64,000 bases of DNA from Lithobates sylvaticus (taxonomy: Eukaryota; Chordata; Amphibia; Anura; Ranidae): the NCBI GenBank assembly GCA_028564925.1, contig CM053030.1, forward strand, positions 268,982,199-269,046,198, in the 5' to 3' direction. Shown here in pieces: positions 21,579 to 33,870 of the stretch. The notes beneath the pieces are model-generated. The model made no database searches, had not been told where the DNA came from, and saw nothing but the letters and a program-made list of their open reading frames with translations. Made by a program: the position numbers and the translations under genes. How positions within the stretch are numbered: position 1 is the first letter of the stretch; the number at the start of each line of letters is the position of its first letter.

Positions 21579-22491
21579 TTTTTTTTATTTACAAACTATG
21601 GGATATATTTTTCAAATTTTACATTTTGTTAAAAAATAAATTCTAGTAATGGCAGCGATCTGCAATGTTATAGTGGGACTGCGATATTGCTGCAGACACC
21701 TGACACTTTTTGGGGGACCAGTGACACCTATACAGAGATCAGTGCTAAAAAATATGCACTGTCACTGTACTAATGGCAGGGAAGAGGTTAACATCAGGGG
21801 CGATCAAAGGGTTAAATGTGTTCCTAGGGAGTGCTTGCTAACTGGTGTAATTTGTGACTAATCAGTGTTAGGGCAGTTAGTAGTAGGCCCAGGTAGCTTT
21901 AGGGTACCCCCATTAAACCCCCTAATAAAGATTAAACCCCTTGATCCCCCCTCCCCCCAATTAACCCCTTCACCCCGTCACCAGTGTCACTAGAAGATCT
22001 TTTTTCTGATCGCCGTATTAGTGTCATGGGTGACGCTAGTTAGCCAGTTAGTTTCGCTGTCAGGTTTTTATAGCATCAGTGTACCCTCATATACTACCTA
22101 AAATGTTTTAACCCCCTGATTGCCCCCTAGTTAACCCTTTCACCTCCTGTCACCAGTGATTAATGTATTAGTGTTACAGGTGACGCTGGTTAGTTAGTTT
22201 TTTTTATAGAGTCAGGGCACCCGCCATATATTACCCAATAAAGGTTTAACCCCTGATCACCCGGCGGGTTTTAGCGTCATTTAGGGTCAGCGTCAGTCCC
22301 AGGCAGCTTCAGATTAGTGCCAGTAGCGCTAACACCCATGCACCATACACCTCCCTTAGTAGTATAGTGTCTGAACGGATCAATATCTCTATGATCAGAT
22401 CTATACCAGCATCTCCAGTAGTTTAGGGTTCCCACAAATGTGGCGTTAGTGGGATCAGCCCAGATACCTGCTAGCACCTGCGTTTAGCCCC
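21121..22491. mobile_element. TTAA-type repeat running into the gap
   Basis: The left end is TTAACCTCTTCAGCTCCG. It continues through an AT tract (about 21500-21575) into a region of degenerate internal repeats built from phrases such as TAACCCCCTGATTGCCCC and GTGACGCTGGTTAG. The last 590 bases match 51107-51765 with clear divergence, so these are two copies of one family. The contig stops inside it. Only 21121-22074 has a counterpart in the inverted contig. Confidence 0.65.
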
Positions 22492-22991
22492 NNNNNNNNN
22501 NNNNNNNNNNNNNNNNNNNNNNNNNNNNNNNNNNNNNNNNNNNNNNNNNNNNNNNNNNNNNNNNNNNNNNNNNNNNNNNNNNNNNNNNNNNNNNNNNNNN
22601 NNNNNNNNNNNNNNNNNNNNNNNNNNNNNNNNNNNNNNNNNNNNNNNNNNNNNNNNNNNNNNNNNNNNNNNNNNNNNNNNNNNNNNNNNNNNNNNNNNNN
22701 NNNNNNNNNNNNNNNNNNNNNNNNNNNNNNNNNNNNNNNNNNNNNNNNNNNNNNNNNNNNNNNNNNNNNNNNNNNNNNNNNNNNNNNNNNNNNNNNNNNN
22801 NNNNNNNNNNNNNNNNNNNNNNNNNNNNNNNNNNNNNNNNNNNNNNNNNNNNNNNNNNNNNNNNNNNNNNNNNNNNNNNNNNNNNNNNNNNNNNNNNNNN
22901 NNNNNNNNNNNNNNNNNNNNNNNNNNNNNNNNNNNNNNNNNNNNNNNNNNNNNNNNNNNNNNNNNNNNNNNNNNNNNNNNNNNNNNNNNNN
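22492..22991. other. Assembly gap, 500 N
   Basis: Exactly 500 N: a conventional scaffolding gap of unknown true size. Open frames through it are meaningless. Confidence 0.99.
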
Positions 22992-23522
22992 CACGGGCTA
23001 TAAAAACCTGACAGCGAAACTAACTGGCTAACTAGCGTCACCCATGACACTAATACGGCGATCAGAAAAAAGATCTTCTAGTGACACTGGTGACGGGGTG
23101 AAGGGGTTAATTGGGGGGAGGGGGGATCAAGGGGTTTAATCTTTATTAGGGGGTTTAATGGGGGTACCCTAAAGCTACCTGGGCCTACTACTAACTGCCC
23201 TAACACTGATTAGTCACAAATTACACCAGTTAGCAAGCACTCCCTAGGAACACATTTAACCCTTTGATCGCCCCTGATGTTAACCTCTTCCCTGCCATTA
23301 GTACAGTGACAGTGCATATTTTTTAGCACTGATCTCTGTATAGGTGTCACTGGTCCCCCAAAAAGTGTCAGGTGTCTGCAGCAATATCGCAGTCCCACTA
23401 TAACATTGCAGATCGCTGCCATTACTAGAATTTATTTTTTAACAAAATGTAAAATTTGAAAAATATATCCCATAGTTTGTAAATAAAAAAAAAAAAAAAA
23501 AATTATATATATATATATATAT
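22992..23522. repeat. Inverted copy of 21549-22074
   Basis: Mirror of the TTAA-type repeat, up to the AT tract where the Gmr1-type element is inserted. Non-coding. Confidence 0.85.
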
Positions 23523-23948
23523 TGTACAGGACGCAGTGGCTGGGTCCTGGAAGGACGCTATGTTTCCCCTCTGTTTGGTCTGTGATCCCTTTTAAGGGAA
23601 CAAAAAGGGTTAACTCACCTGTCAGAGGAGGTGGGTTTAAAAACAAGACAGGAAGTTGCCGATGGGTGGAGGAGTGCAGAGGAGATAGTGGTTTGTGTTT
23701 GGCTTGTTTTGCAGCAACCAAAGTCAACAGCAGCGTTCGGCCTGGAAGCCTCCTAGCAGATGAAGTCACCTGCGACAGCACCCCAGGACTGTGTTTGATT
23801 GCGATAGCAATTCGGGACTTTGATAGTCGGTGAGACTGAAACCTTTTTCTTTTGTTTTGCTGCTGTGAAGCTGTTTAAGTTAAATAAAACCTCCTTTTGA
23901 ACTAAAAAGCCTGTGTCCTGCGGTCTGGCTGGTCCCCCGAACTTTACA
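23523..23948 (+). repeat. 5' LTR of the Gmr1-type element
   Basis: Starts TGTACAGGACGC and ends CGAACTTTACA. An AATAAA signal lies near 23883. It is followed by AG and TGGTGCTCGGATGCGG, a likely tRNA primer binding site of unidentified tRNA. Confidence 0.9.
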
Positions 23949-24057
23949 AGTGGTGCTCGGATGCGGCAGGACAGAGTAACAGGCGTGTTTTTGTTTTTTT
24001 TGCTGGTTTTGCATTTGAATTTAAAACTGACATTTAAAGGGACAGTACAGTGAATTT

Positions 24058-25640
24058 ATGTCCTGGGTTAAAGTTGCCCAAACCCTGAAAGCTGAAGCAA
24101 TGGAGGAACTAATTAAACAACTGTCCCTGGCTAATATACAAGCGCAGACCCGCCATGAAGAAAATACTCGCCTGTTGGTGGCTCAGTTGGCAGCACAGCA
24201 AGCAACCCAGCAAGGGGTTATGCAGGCTCAGGTGACTGCCTTAAAAGAAGTAGTACAGCAGTTGTCTCAGGGTCGTGAGCAAGCGGCTGTTGCCCCTGGC
24301 AACCAGGTGACCGTGAGGGCAAGCCATTTTTTGCAGAAATTGTCCCTGAGTGATGATGTAGAGGCATTTCTTGCTACATTTGAGAGGACGGCAGAGAGAG
24401 AAGGGTGGCCCCAGGACCAGTGGGCCGGCCTAATTGCCCCTTTTCTCACCGGAGATCCTCAAAAAGCCTACTTCGACCTGCCACCAGAGGACGCTAAAGT
24501 CTATCAAAAACTAAAGGCAGAAATACTGGCTCGTTTGGGGGTGACTACGGCCGTTCGGGCCCAACGAGTGCACCAATGGAAGTATTGTCCAGATCGTCCA
24601 CCACGGTCTCAAATGCATGACCTGGTGCAACTGGTAAAAAAATGGCTGCAGCCCGAAGTGTTGTCGGCCCCCAAATCGTGGAGCGGGTCGTCCTGGACCG
24701 ATACCTACGGTCACTGCCAGACGACCTTCAACGGTGGGTCAGCCATGGAGACCCCAAAACAGTGAACCTCCTTGTCGAGATGGTAGAGCGATATACAGTG
24801 GTGGAGGATCTGCTTGGCCCTACCAAGCGCCAAGGGCCCAGTCTGCCACGGCCTATTCGATCGACTGCCGCCCTTCGAAAGGATGTCCCCCGGAGCCCTG
24901 GAATCAACACCCCGGAAGGTCAAGAGTCACTCCCAGTACCTCCTCAGCGATCTGTTCCTGTTCGGAGAGGAGGGGATGTACAATGTTGGCGGTGTCATTC
25001 CTGGGGCCATACCCGGGCCCACTGCCACTGCAAGAGGAGCCCATGGAATGCGGGGTTCTTCGGAGGGGGTCTTTTTATGCTCATAGAGCATGTACCACAC
25101 ACCTTGACCGCGGAGAAGAGAAATTTGAGTGTGTAGTCCAAGTGAACCACCTCCCTGCCTGGGCTTTGCGGGACTCCGGAAGCATGGTAACCCTTGTTCA
25201 TCCTAGAGTACTTGGGAAGATCGGTCCAGTAAGCAAAACTTTACGGGTTGTATGCATTCACGGGGACACTAGAGAGTACCCTCTCATCTCGGTGTCCATC
25301 TCCACAGCATATGGCACTGGTACTCAAGAGGTGGGGGTGGTAAAGAACTTGATACATGATGTTATCATAGGACGAGACTGTCCATTTTTTGAAAAACTGT
25401 GGGGACAAGGAGAACTATCTGAACGATCCCAAGACTGGGGAGAAACTAGTTCCTCTGTTCCTATGGTTGAGGGTAATAACCCTGAGATGCCAAATGAACC
25501 TAATGTGGATCCAGTTGATACAAATGCTAATGATTGGGTTAATGGTGATGAAAGTAGTGCTGATACTGTGAAGGGTGTCAAAATGTGTGGTTCGCAGACC
25601 TACCTGAACACTGAGGAGGGGGAACCTTCCCACTTCAGGT
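24058..25640 (+). pseudogene. Gmr1-type gag and protease region
   Basis: The gag part begins [20 protein letters not shown], has a glutamine-rich predicted coiled coil, then a capsid-like segment ([38 protein letters not shown]). The capsid of this lineage is known as the source of the vertebrate SCAN domain, and this segment looks SCAN-like. A cysteine/histidine knuckle (CWRCHSWGHTRAHC) lies near 24990. The protease part, about 25150-25400, has RDSGSMVTLVHP and DVIIGRDCPFF, fitting an aspartic protease. Fossil copy; breaks are not detailed. Confidence 0.75.
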
Positions 25641-25829
25641 AATGCTGGGTGAAGAGGATGAGGAAGTGGGCTCTACCCCTGCCCTGCCGGATTTGGGTGT
25701 TCCCCAGGGGACATTTGGTACTGCCCAGATGCAGGACCCCACTTTGGCCCCGTGCACGGGAACAAGTTGTAGTATTAAATGGGGTACCCCAAGAGCCAGG
25801 TGCGAATGAGCGGTGGCCCCACTTTGCCA

Positions 25830-26960
25830 TATATAATGAATTGCTTTATCGGGTTACCAAAGTGAGAGAAAATGTGGTAGAACAATTATTGGTACCCCAA
25901 CAGTATAGACGCAAGGTCCTGGACCTGGCCCATGATGATGTTTTAGGGGGACACCTGGGAGTTGAAAAGACGGAGGCACGGATCACCGACCGGTTTTACT
26001 GGCCAGGTCTGAAAGCAGAGGTAAGAAGATACTGTGCCTCTTGTCCCACCTGTCAGTTGACCGCGCCGGTGACCCACTTCCGGAGCCCTTTGGTCCCTCT
26101 GCCCATAATTGAGGTCCCATTCGAGAGAATAGCCATGGATATAGTGGGTCCTTTGGTAAAGTCAGCTCGAGGTCACTCTTACATACTGGTGATCCTTGAC
26201 TATGCCACCCGGTATCCTGAAGCGCTACCTCTGCGGAATACCTCCTCTAAGGCTATTGCTCGGGAATTATTCCAGTTGTTTACACGGACTGGTTTTCCCA
26301 AGGAAATACTCACGGACCAGGGCACCCCGTTTATGTCGAGGGTTATGGCTGATGTGTGCAAGCTGTTCCGGATTAAACAGCTGCGCACATCGGTCTACCA
26401 TCCACAAACGGATGGGTTGGTAGAGCGCTTTAATAAGACCCTTAAGTCTATGCTCAAGAGGGTTGTACAAAGGGATGGGAAAGACTGGGACTGCCTGTTA
26501 CCCGCTCTCCTATTTGCTATCCGGGAAGTGCCCCAGGCCTCCACTGGGTTTTTCGCCCTTTGAGTTGGTATATGGGCGGAGACCTCGCGGACTACTGGAT
26601 TTTGTTAAAGAGGAATGGGAAAGTGAACCTATTCAGCATAAGAGTGTTCTTGAATATGTTTCCCAAATGCAGGAGAGGATCCGAACTGTGATGCCTCTAG
26701 TCAAAGAACATTTGCAAAAAGCCCAGGAGGCTCAACGACGGGTCTATAATAGGGCTGCTAGAATAAGGAACTTCCAAGTGGGGGATCGAGTAGCGGTGTT
26801 GATCCCCACTGTGGAAAGTAAATTCTTGGCCAGGTGGCAAGGCCCCTTTGAAGTTGTAGAAAAAGTGGGAGAGGTAAATTATAGAGTCCACCAACCAGGT
26901 AAGAGGAAACCCTATCAGATATATCATGTAAACTTGTTAAAGCCCTGGACAGACAGGGAA
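25830..26960 (+). pseudogene. Gmr1-type integrase region
   Basis: The zinc-binding HHCC segment is at about 25931-26054 (HDDVLGGHLGVEKTEARI, then CASCPTCQ). The catalytic core follows with MDIVGPLV, ILTDQGTPFMS and HPQTDGLVERFNKTLKSML. A C-terminal DNA-binding region with RWQGPFEVVEKVG and YQIYHVNLLKPW ends near 26945. Integrase joins element DNA to the host chromosome. It lies upstream of the reverse transcriptase here, which is the distinguishing feature of the lineage. No chromodomain is seen. Confidence 0.82.
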
Positions 26961-26999
26961 CCGGTGACCTCCCTGGCTGGTGCAAGACTTGAGCCTAGG

Positions 27000-28470
27000 G
27001 TTGGGGTGGAGAGTGTCCAAGTAGCAAATACCCTGTCTAGAGTCCAAAGTCAGCAGGCAAAGGAGTTCTTGCAGAGAAATAAAGAGAAATTTTCAGACTT
27101 GCCAGGGCTCACTAGTGTCATAGAGCATGATATTGTCACGGAACCAGGAGTCAAAGTTTTTGTCCGGCCTTACCGCATTCCAGAGGCCCAAAGGAGGGCT
27201 GTTTCAGAGGAAGTGAAGAAGATGTTGGACCTGGAGATTATTGAGGAATCACAGAGTGAGTGGTCAAGCCCGATTGTGTTGGTACCGAAGCCCAACGGGA
27301 CTCTGCGATTCTGCAATGATTTCCGGAAACTAAATGAAGTTTCACGGTTTGATGCCTACCCCATGCCCCGGGTAGATGAGCTTATTGAGAGACTAGGTCC
27401 AGCCAGGTATATCACTACATTAGACCTTACCAAGGGGTATTGGCAAATCCCGTTGACTAAGGCTGCTAGAGAGAAAACTGCTTTTTCTACCCCAGAGGGA
27501 AGTTTTCAGTACAAGAGAATGCCTTTTGGATTGCAAACTGCTCCAGCCACATTTCAGAGGGCAATGGATAGGATTTTACGTCCTCATCGGGAGTATGCCT
27601 CAGTATACTTGGATGACATAGTCATTTTTAGCAAAGACTGGGAGTCACACTTGCCCAAAGTCCAGGCAGTACTGGACTCTCTTTTGGAAGGAGGGGTTTA
27701 CAATAAACCCGGAAAAGTGTGCTTTGGGAATGGAGGAGGTGAAATACCTGGGCTATGTTGTGGGTAGAGGGGTAGTAAAACCTCAGGTCAACAAGGTAGA
27801 GGCTGTACAGAATTGGCCCCGCCCCCTCACAAAAAAACAGGTACGTGCATTCCTGGGTATGGTGGGATACTACAGGAGGTTTGTACCCAACTTTGCCACG
27901 TTGGCAGCTCCATTGACCGATCTGACTAAGGGTCGGAAATCGGTCATGGTGGAGTGGAATGCAGACGCTGAGAAAGCTTTTTTGGAGCTCAAGTCGGCAC
28001 TGTGCCAACACCCTGTCCTAGTAGCACCCAATTTTTCAAAAGAGTTTGTTGTACAGACTGATGCTTCCGATGTAGGAATGGGAGCCGTGTTGTCACAGGT
28101 TGTTCATGGCGAGGAGCACCCAGTAGTTTTCCTCAGTAGGAAGTTAACACCAGCGGAGAAAAACTACGCTATAATCGAACGAGAGTGTCTGGCCATTAAG
28201 TGGGCTCTGGAATCCCTCAGATATTACCTCTTGGGGAGGAAGTTTAGGCTGATTTCTGACCATGCCCCTTTAACATGGCTGAGACAAGGTAAAGGGACTA
28301 ATGCCAGGGTTACCCGGTGGTTCCTGGCACTCCAGGAATTTAAATTTGTAGTGGAGCATAGGCCCGGGAGACTGCATCAAAATGCAGATGCCCTCTCCCG
28401 AGTCCATTGTTTGAGCTCCACGGTTGCCTCCACCTCCTTGGCGTTGGGGCACAGGGGGGGGGGGGGGATA
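27000..28470 (+). pseudogene. Gmr1-type reverse transcriptase and ribonuclease H region
   Basis: Reverse transcriptase motifs in order: SEWSSPIVLVPKPNGTLRFC, then TTLDLTKGYWQIPL, then MPFGLQTAPATFQRAMDRIL, then VYLDDIVIFSKDW near 27602-27640. Ribonuclease H follows: VVQTDASDVGMGAVLSQV, IIERECLAIKWALE, LISDHAPLTWL and HQNADALSRVH near 28400. A G-rich polypurine tract directly precedes the 3' LTR. No integrase follows, confirming the order. Confidence 0.85.
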
Positions 28471-28892
28471 TGTACAGGACGCAGTGGCTGGGTCCTGGAA
28501 GGACGCTATGTTTCCCCTCTGTTTGGTCTGTGATCCCTTTAAGGGAACAAAAAGGGTTAACTCACCTGTCAGAGGAGGTGGGTTTAAAAACAAGACAGGA
28601 AGTTGCAGATGGGTGGAGGAGTGCAGAGGAGATAGTGGTTTGTGTTTGGCTTGTTTTGCAGCAACCAAAGTCAACAGCAGCGTTCGGCCTGGAAGCCTCC
28701 TAGCAGATGAAGTCACCTGCGACAGCACCCCAGGACTGTGTTTGATTGCGATAGCAATTCGGGACTTTGATAGTCGGTGAGACTGAAACCTTTTTTCTTT
28801 TGTTTTGCTGCTGTGAAGCTGTTTAAGTTTAATAAAACCTCCTTTTGAACTAAAAGCCTGTGTCCTGCGGTCTGGCTGGTCCCCCGAACTTT

Positions 28893-28895
<3 letters not shown>
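28471..28895 (+). repeat. 3' LTR of the Gmr1-type element
   Basis: Starts TGTACAGGACGC and ends CGAACTTTACA, nearly identical to 23523-23948. Preceded by the purine run ending GGGGGGATA. Confidence 0.9.
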
Positions 28896-28942
<47 letters not shown>

Positions 28943-30123
28943 CCCATAAGTTTTGCGTAAACCAACCTTTTTTGGTAAAAAAAAAAAAAATATGTAGCAG
29001 AATATATATTTGCTTACATTGATGAAGGAATTTAGATTAAAAAATATATATATATATTGGGTATGTTTTATAGCAGAATGTAAAAAAATATTGTGTTTGT
29101 TTTTTTATTTCAAAATTGTCAGTTTATCGTGCAAAAAAAAAAAATGCAGAGGTGATCAAATGCAAAAGAAAGCTCTATTTGTGGGGAAAAAGTGACATAA
29201 ATTGTATTAGATACAGTGTCACACGACCACGCAATTGTAAGTTAAAGTAATGCAGTGCTGTATCGCAAAAAATGGCTTGTTCGTGAAGGGGGGGGGGGTA
29301 AACCTTACGGAGCTGAAGAGGTTAATGCTTTTAGGTAAAAAACCTTCTACAGAAGCCCCACAATCCCCCTTTATTCTTACCCAAGGCCGATCCAGCGATG
29401 TGCATAAGCGGCAGCGGCTCTCGCCGATGTCTCCATCCTCATAGACAGATTGATAGCAGCGGGCAGCCATTGGCTCCCGGTGATGTCAATCAAATACTGT
29501 GATGAGATGGTGGGGCCAAGTCGCCCAGTCTGTGTCAATACACCCAGACTGGGCGGCTCGGGAGCGAGCACGCCAGGAGGAGCCATTTGGCGAGAGCCAC
29601 TTTCCCTGGGAGTTCTCGACAAGGAGGAACCTGGAGCGCCAGCGGGGGAACCCCAGAAAAGGAGGATCGGGACTGCTCTGTGCAAAACCACTGCACAGAG
29701 TAGCTAAGTATGACATGTTTGTTATTTTGGTTTTAAAAAACAAAGGTTCATAATCACTTTAATGACTGATAACTTTGATTCCAGTGTCCACTTGATAAAT
29801 TATCTCTTTAACCACTTCAGTCCCAGAAGTATTTGCCCCCCTAATGACCATGGCTTTTTTTGCGATACAGCACTGCGTCGCTTTAACTAACAATTGCCCG
29901 GTCGTGTGACGCTGTACCCAAACAAAATTGACATCCTTTCTTTCCCAGAAAGAGAGCTTTATTTTGGTAGTATTTGATCACCTCTGCGGTTTTTATTTTT
30001 TGCGCTATAAACAAACAAATGCGACATTTTTTTAAGAAATAAACCTTTTTTTAATACATATATACGTATATATAATACGTATATATGTGTATATATATTT
30101 TTATTTATATTTTTATATACATA

Positions 30124-30158
<35 letters not shown>

Positions 30159-30342
30159 ACACAAAAATGTGTAAAACACATTTATTCATCAGTTTAGGCC
30201 TATATATATTCTTCTGCATATATTGGTAAAATAAAAAAAATCGCAATAGGCATATATTGATTGGTTTGCACAAAAGTTATGGGATAGATTTAGGGACTTT
30301 TATTTATTTTTTATTGTTTTTACTAGTAATGGCGCTGATCTT
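28896..30342. repeat. Inverted copy of about 20128-21540
   Basis: Mirror of the left end of the TTAA-type repeat (to about 29325), the family-2 MITE (29322-29762), and the right end of the other TTAA-type element (29808-30342). TA-tract lengths differ from contig A. Non-coding. Confidence 0.85.
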
Positions 30343-33300
30343 GCATAGTTACATAGTAGGTGAGGTTGAAAAAAGACACAAGTCCATCAAGTCCAACCTA
30401 TGTGTGTGATTATATGTCAGTATTACATTGTAATGAGACCATCGCCTGTGGAATGGAATTCCACATCCTTGCCGCTCTTGCAGTAAAAGAACCCTCTACA
30501 TAGTTTATGGTTAAACCTCTTTTCTTCTAATTTTAATGAGTGGCCACGAGTCTTGTTAAACTCCCTTCTGCAAAAAAGTTTTATCCCTATTGTGGGGTCA
30601 CCAGTACAGTATTTGTATATTGAAATCATATCCCTTCTCAAGCGTCTCTTCTCCAGAGAGAATAAGTTCAGTGCTCGCAACCTTTCCTCATAACTAATAT
30701 CCTCCAGACCCTTTATTAGCTTTGTTGCCCTTCTTTGTACTCGCTCCATTTCCAGTACATCCTTCCTGAGGACTGGTGCCCAGAACTGGTAAGCATACTC
30801 TAGGTGCGGCCGGACCAGAGTCTTGTAGAGCGGGAGAATTATCGTTTTATCTCTGGAGTTGATCCCCTTTTTAATGCATCCCAATATTCTGTTTTCTTTG
30901 TTAGCAGCAGCTTGGCATTGCATGCCATTGCTGAGCCTATCATCTACTAGGACCCCCAGGTCCTTTTCCATCCTAGATTGCCCCAGAGGTTCTCCCCCTA
31001 GTGTATAGATTGTAGAGCTGCACGATTTTGGCCAAAATGAGAATTACAATTTTTTTGCTTAGAATAAAAAGATCACGATTCTCACGACGTAAAATCTTTC
31101 ACATCATTATACAAAAAAAATGGGCTAATTTTACTGGTTATTTTTTTAAATTCATTAAGTAATTTTTTCCAAAAAAATTGCATTTGAAAGACCGCTACGC
31201 CAATACAGTGTGACATAAAATATTGCAACAACAACCATTTTATTCTCTAGGGCAGTGATGGTGAACCTTGGCACCCCAGATGTTTTGAAACTACATTTTC
31301 CATGATGCTCATCTACACTGCAGAGTGCATGAGCATCATGGGAAATGTAGTTCCAAAAACATCTGGGGTGCCAAGGTTCGCCAACACTGCTCTAGGCTGT
31401 CTACTAAAAAATAATATATAATGTTTGGGGGTTCTAAGTAATTTTCTAGCAAAACAAATTATTTTAACTTGAAACAAACAAATGTCAGAAAAAGGTTTAG
31501 TGTTTAAGTGGTTAAACTTTTTTCTCTTGCACACAAAGTCTATTCCATTAACAAATTGTTACAATGTTTATACTTAAGTTCAACTGATAAAGATTGTTTT
31601 GATTCTTGGCAGACTGCACAGTTTCCCTTCCTTTCTTTTGAAGGCTGCGGCTTCAGAAGTGCAGAGAGAATTCTTTGCATAGAAAGAATTGTGAAATACT
31701 TTAGTGAAGATCGCGATAACGATTTTTGACGATTAATTGTGCAGCTTACATTGAACCTCATTTGCCATGTAGTTGCCCACCCCATTAATTTGTTCAGATC
31801 TTTTTGCAAGGTTTCCACATCCTGCGGAGAAGTTATTGCCCTACTTAGCTTAGTATTGTCTGCAAATTCAGAGATTAAACTGTTTACCTCATCCTCCAGG
31901 TCGTTTATGAACAAATTAAATAGGATTGGTCCCAGTACAGAACCCTGGGGGACCCCACTACCCACCCCTGACCATTCCGAGTACTCCCCATTTATCACCA
32001 CCCTCTGAACTCGCCCTTGTAGCCAGTTTTCAATCCATGTACTCGCCCTATGGTCCATGCCAACGGACCTTATTTTGTACAGTAAACGTTTATGGGGAAC
32101 TGTGTCAAATGCTTTTGCAAACTCCAGATACACCACGTCTACGGGCATTCCTTTATCTAGCTGGCAACTCACCTCCTCATAGAAGGTTAGTAGATTGGTT
32201 TGGCAAGAACGATTCTTCATGAATCCACACTGATTACTGCTAATAATACCGTTCTCACTACTAAAATCTTGTATATAGTCTCTTATTATCCCCTCCAAGA
32301 TTTTACATACTATTGATGTTAGGCTAACTGGTCTGTAATTCCCAGGGATGTATTTTGGGCCCTTTTTAAATATTGGTGCTTTTCTTCAATCAGCTGGTAC
32401 CATTCCATTCCAGTCAGTAGACTGTCAGTAGAAATTAAGAACAATGGTCTGGCAATTACTTTACTAAGTACCCTCGGATTCTAGCCATCTGGTCCAGGTG
32501 ATTTATTAATGTTAAGTTTTTCAAGTCTAATTTTAATTCTGTCCTCTGTTAACCATGGTGGTGCTTCCTGTGACGTGTCATGAGGATAAACACTGCAGTT
32601 TTGGTTACTGAAGCCCCCCGATTCCCCAAGGAGAAGAATAAATTCAATACCTTCACTATCTCCCCATCCTTTGTAACCAGATGTCCTTCCTCCTTCTTTA
32701 TGGGGCCAATATGGGTTGTCCTCCCTTTTTTACTGTTTATATACTTAAAGAATTTTTATTTTTTTTGTTTTTTTTGTTCTCCTCCGCTATGTGTCATTCA
32801 TGTTCTATCTTAGCTGGCCTTATTGCACCCTTACATTTCTTGCTGCATTCTTTATAAAGTCTGAATACTGATGATGATCCCTCAACCTTGTATTTTTTGA
32901 AGGCCTTCGCCTTTGCTTTTATATGCATTTTTACATTGGAGTTAAGCCATCCAGGACTTTTGTTCCCTCTTTTAAAGGGGGATTCCACCCTAAAGTGGAA
33001 CTCCCGCTTTTCGGAACCCTCCCCCCCTCCGGTGTCACATTTGGCACCTTTCAGGGGGGAGGGGGGGTGCAGATACCTGTCTAAGACAGGTATCTGCACC
33101 CACTTCCGGGCATAAACTCCCACGGGAGTTTACGTCACCTCCTGTCCCGGCGCGCTGTCTGCCTGGACACACACGTGACCCGGCAGACGGCGCTGAAGAT
33201 TCTCATTGCGCCGCGCGACTCGCGCATGCGCAGTAGGGAATCGGGAAGTGAAGCCACTTCGTGATTCCCTCACCGAGAATGGCGCCGGCTACAGCAGGGA

Positions 33301-33870
33301 GCCGAGCGATCGATCGGCCTCTGCTGCCGACACCGCTGGGCCCTGGAACAGGTAAGTGTCCATTTTTTAAAAGTCAGCAGCTGCAGTATTTGTAGCTGCT
33401 GGCTTTTAAATTTTTTTTTTCAGTACAGTCCCGCTTTAAATTTATTACCCAATGGGATGCATTGGCTAATGCCCTTATTTAATATGCTCTTAAAGGAAAC
33501 CCATCTCTCCTCCGTGTTCTTTGTTCCTAAGATTTTATGCCTTCTAGCAAGGTTTGTAGTTTAGGGAAGTTGGCTCTTTTGAAATTCAGTGTCTTTGTAT
33601 TCCCCTTATGTTTCCTATTTGTGTGATTTATACTGAAGCCAATTGACTTGTGATCGCTGTTACCTAAATTGCCCACGTATTTCCACATCTGTGATCAGGT
33701 TTGTAATGTTGGTAATCAGTAGATCCAGTAATGCTTTATTTGTAGTTGGTGCGTCTACCATCTGACCCATAAAATTATCCTGCAAGACATTTAGGAACTG
33801 GGGAGCCATAGATGAATGTGCGGTTCCCTCCGCCCAGTCTATGTCTGGATAATTCTGTTCTAACTGTAGG
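30343..33870 (-). mobile_element. CR1 LINE, inverted copy
   Basis: Mirror of 16600-20127 with the same two interruptions: the DNA transposon at about 31016-31746, with its hAT-type MITE at 31253-31389, and the TTAA MITE at about 32971-33439. Coding remnants are the C-terminal part 30423-30971 and the reverse transcriptase 31740-32298 with the same FADN box. Identical open frames show that the damage predates the two copies. Confidence 0.88.
31253..31389. mobile_element. hAT-type palindromic MITE, inverted copy
   Basis: Mirror of 19082-19217; CAGTGATGGTGAACC to CCAACACTG with flanking 8-mers CTCTAGGG and CTCTAGGC. Confidence 0.78.

Larger units (their letters stand above)
23523..28895 (+). 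mobile_element. Gmr1-type Gypsy LTR retrotransposon, fossil
   Basis: A complete-length Ty3/Gypsy-family element with two LTRs of about 425 bp, gag and pol parts. Pol is arranged protease, integrase, reverse transcriptase, ribonuclease H, the order described for Gmr1 elements and unlike ordinary Gypsy. The two LTRs differ at about five positions, so the insertion is young. It lies in an AT tract, so its target duplication cannot be read, and contig A lacks it at the matching place. About four breaks in the coding part make it look inactive. Confidence 0.88.

Noticed and set aside
22455-23050. Open frames crossing the first N run, and similar ones across 50582-51175
   Set aside because: They consist of undetermined residues translated from N.
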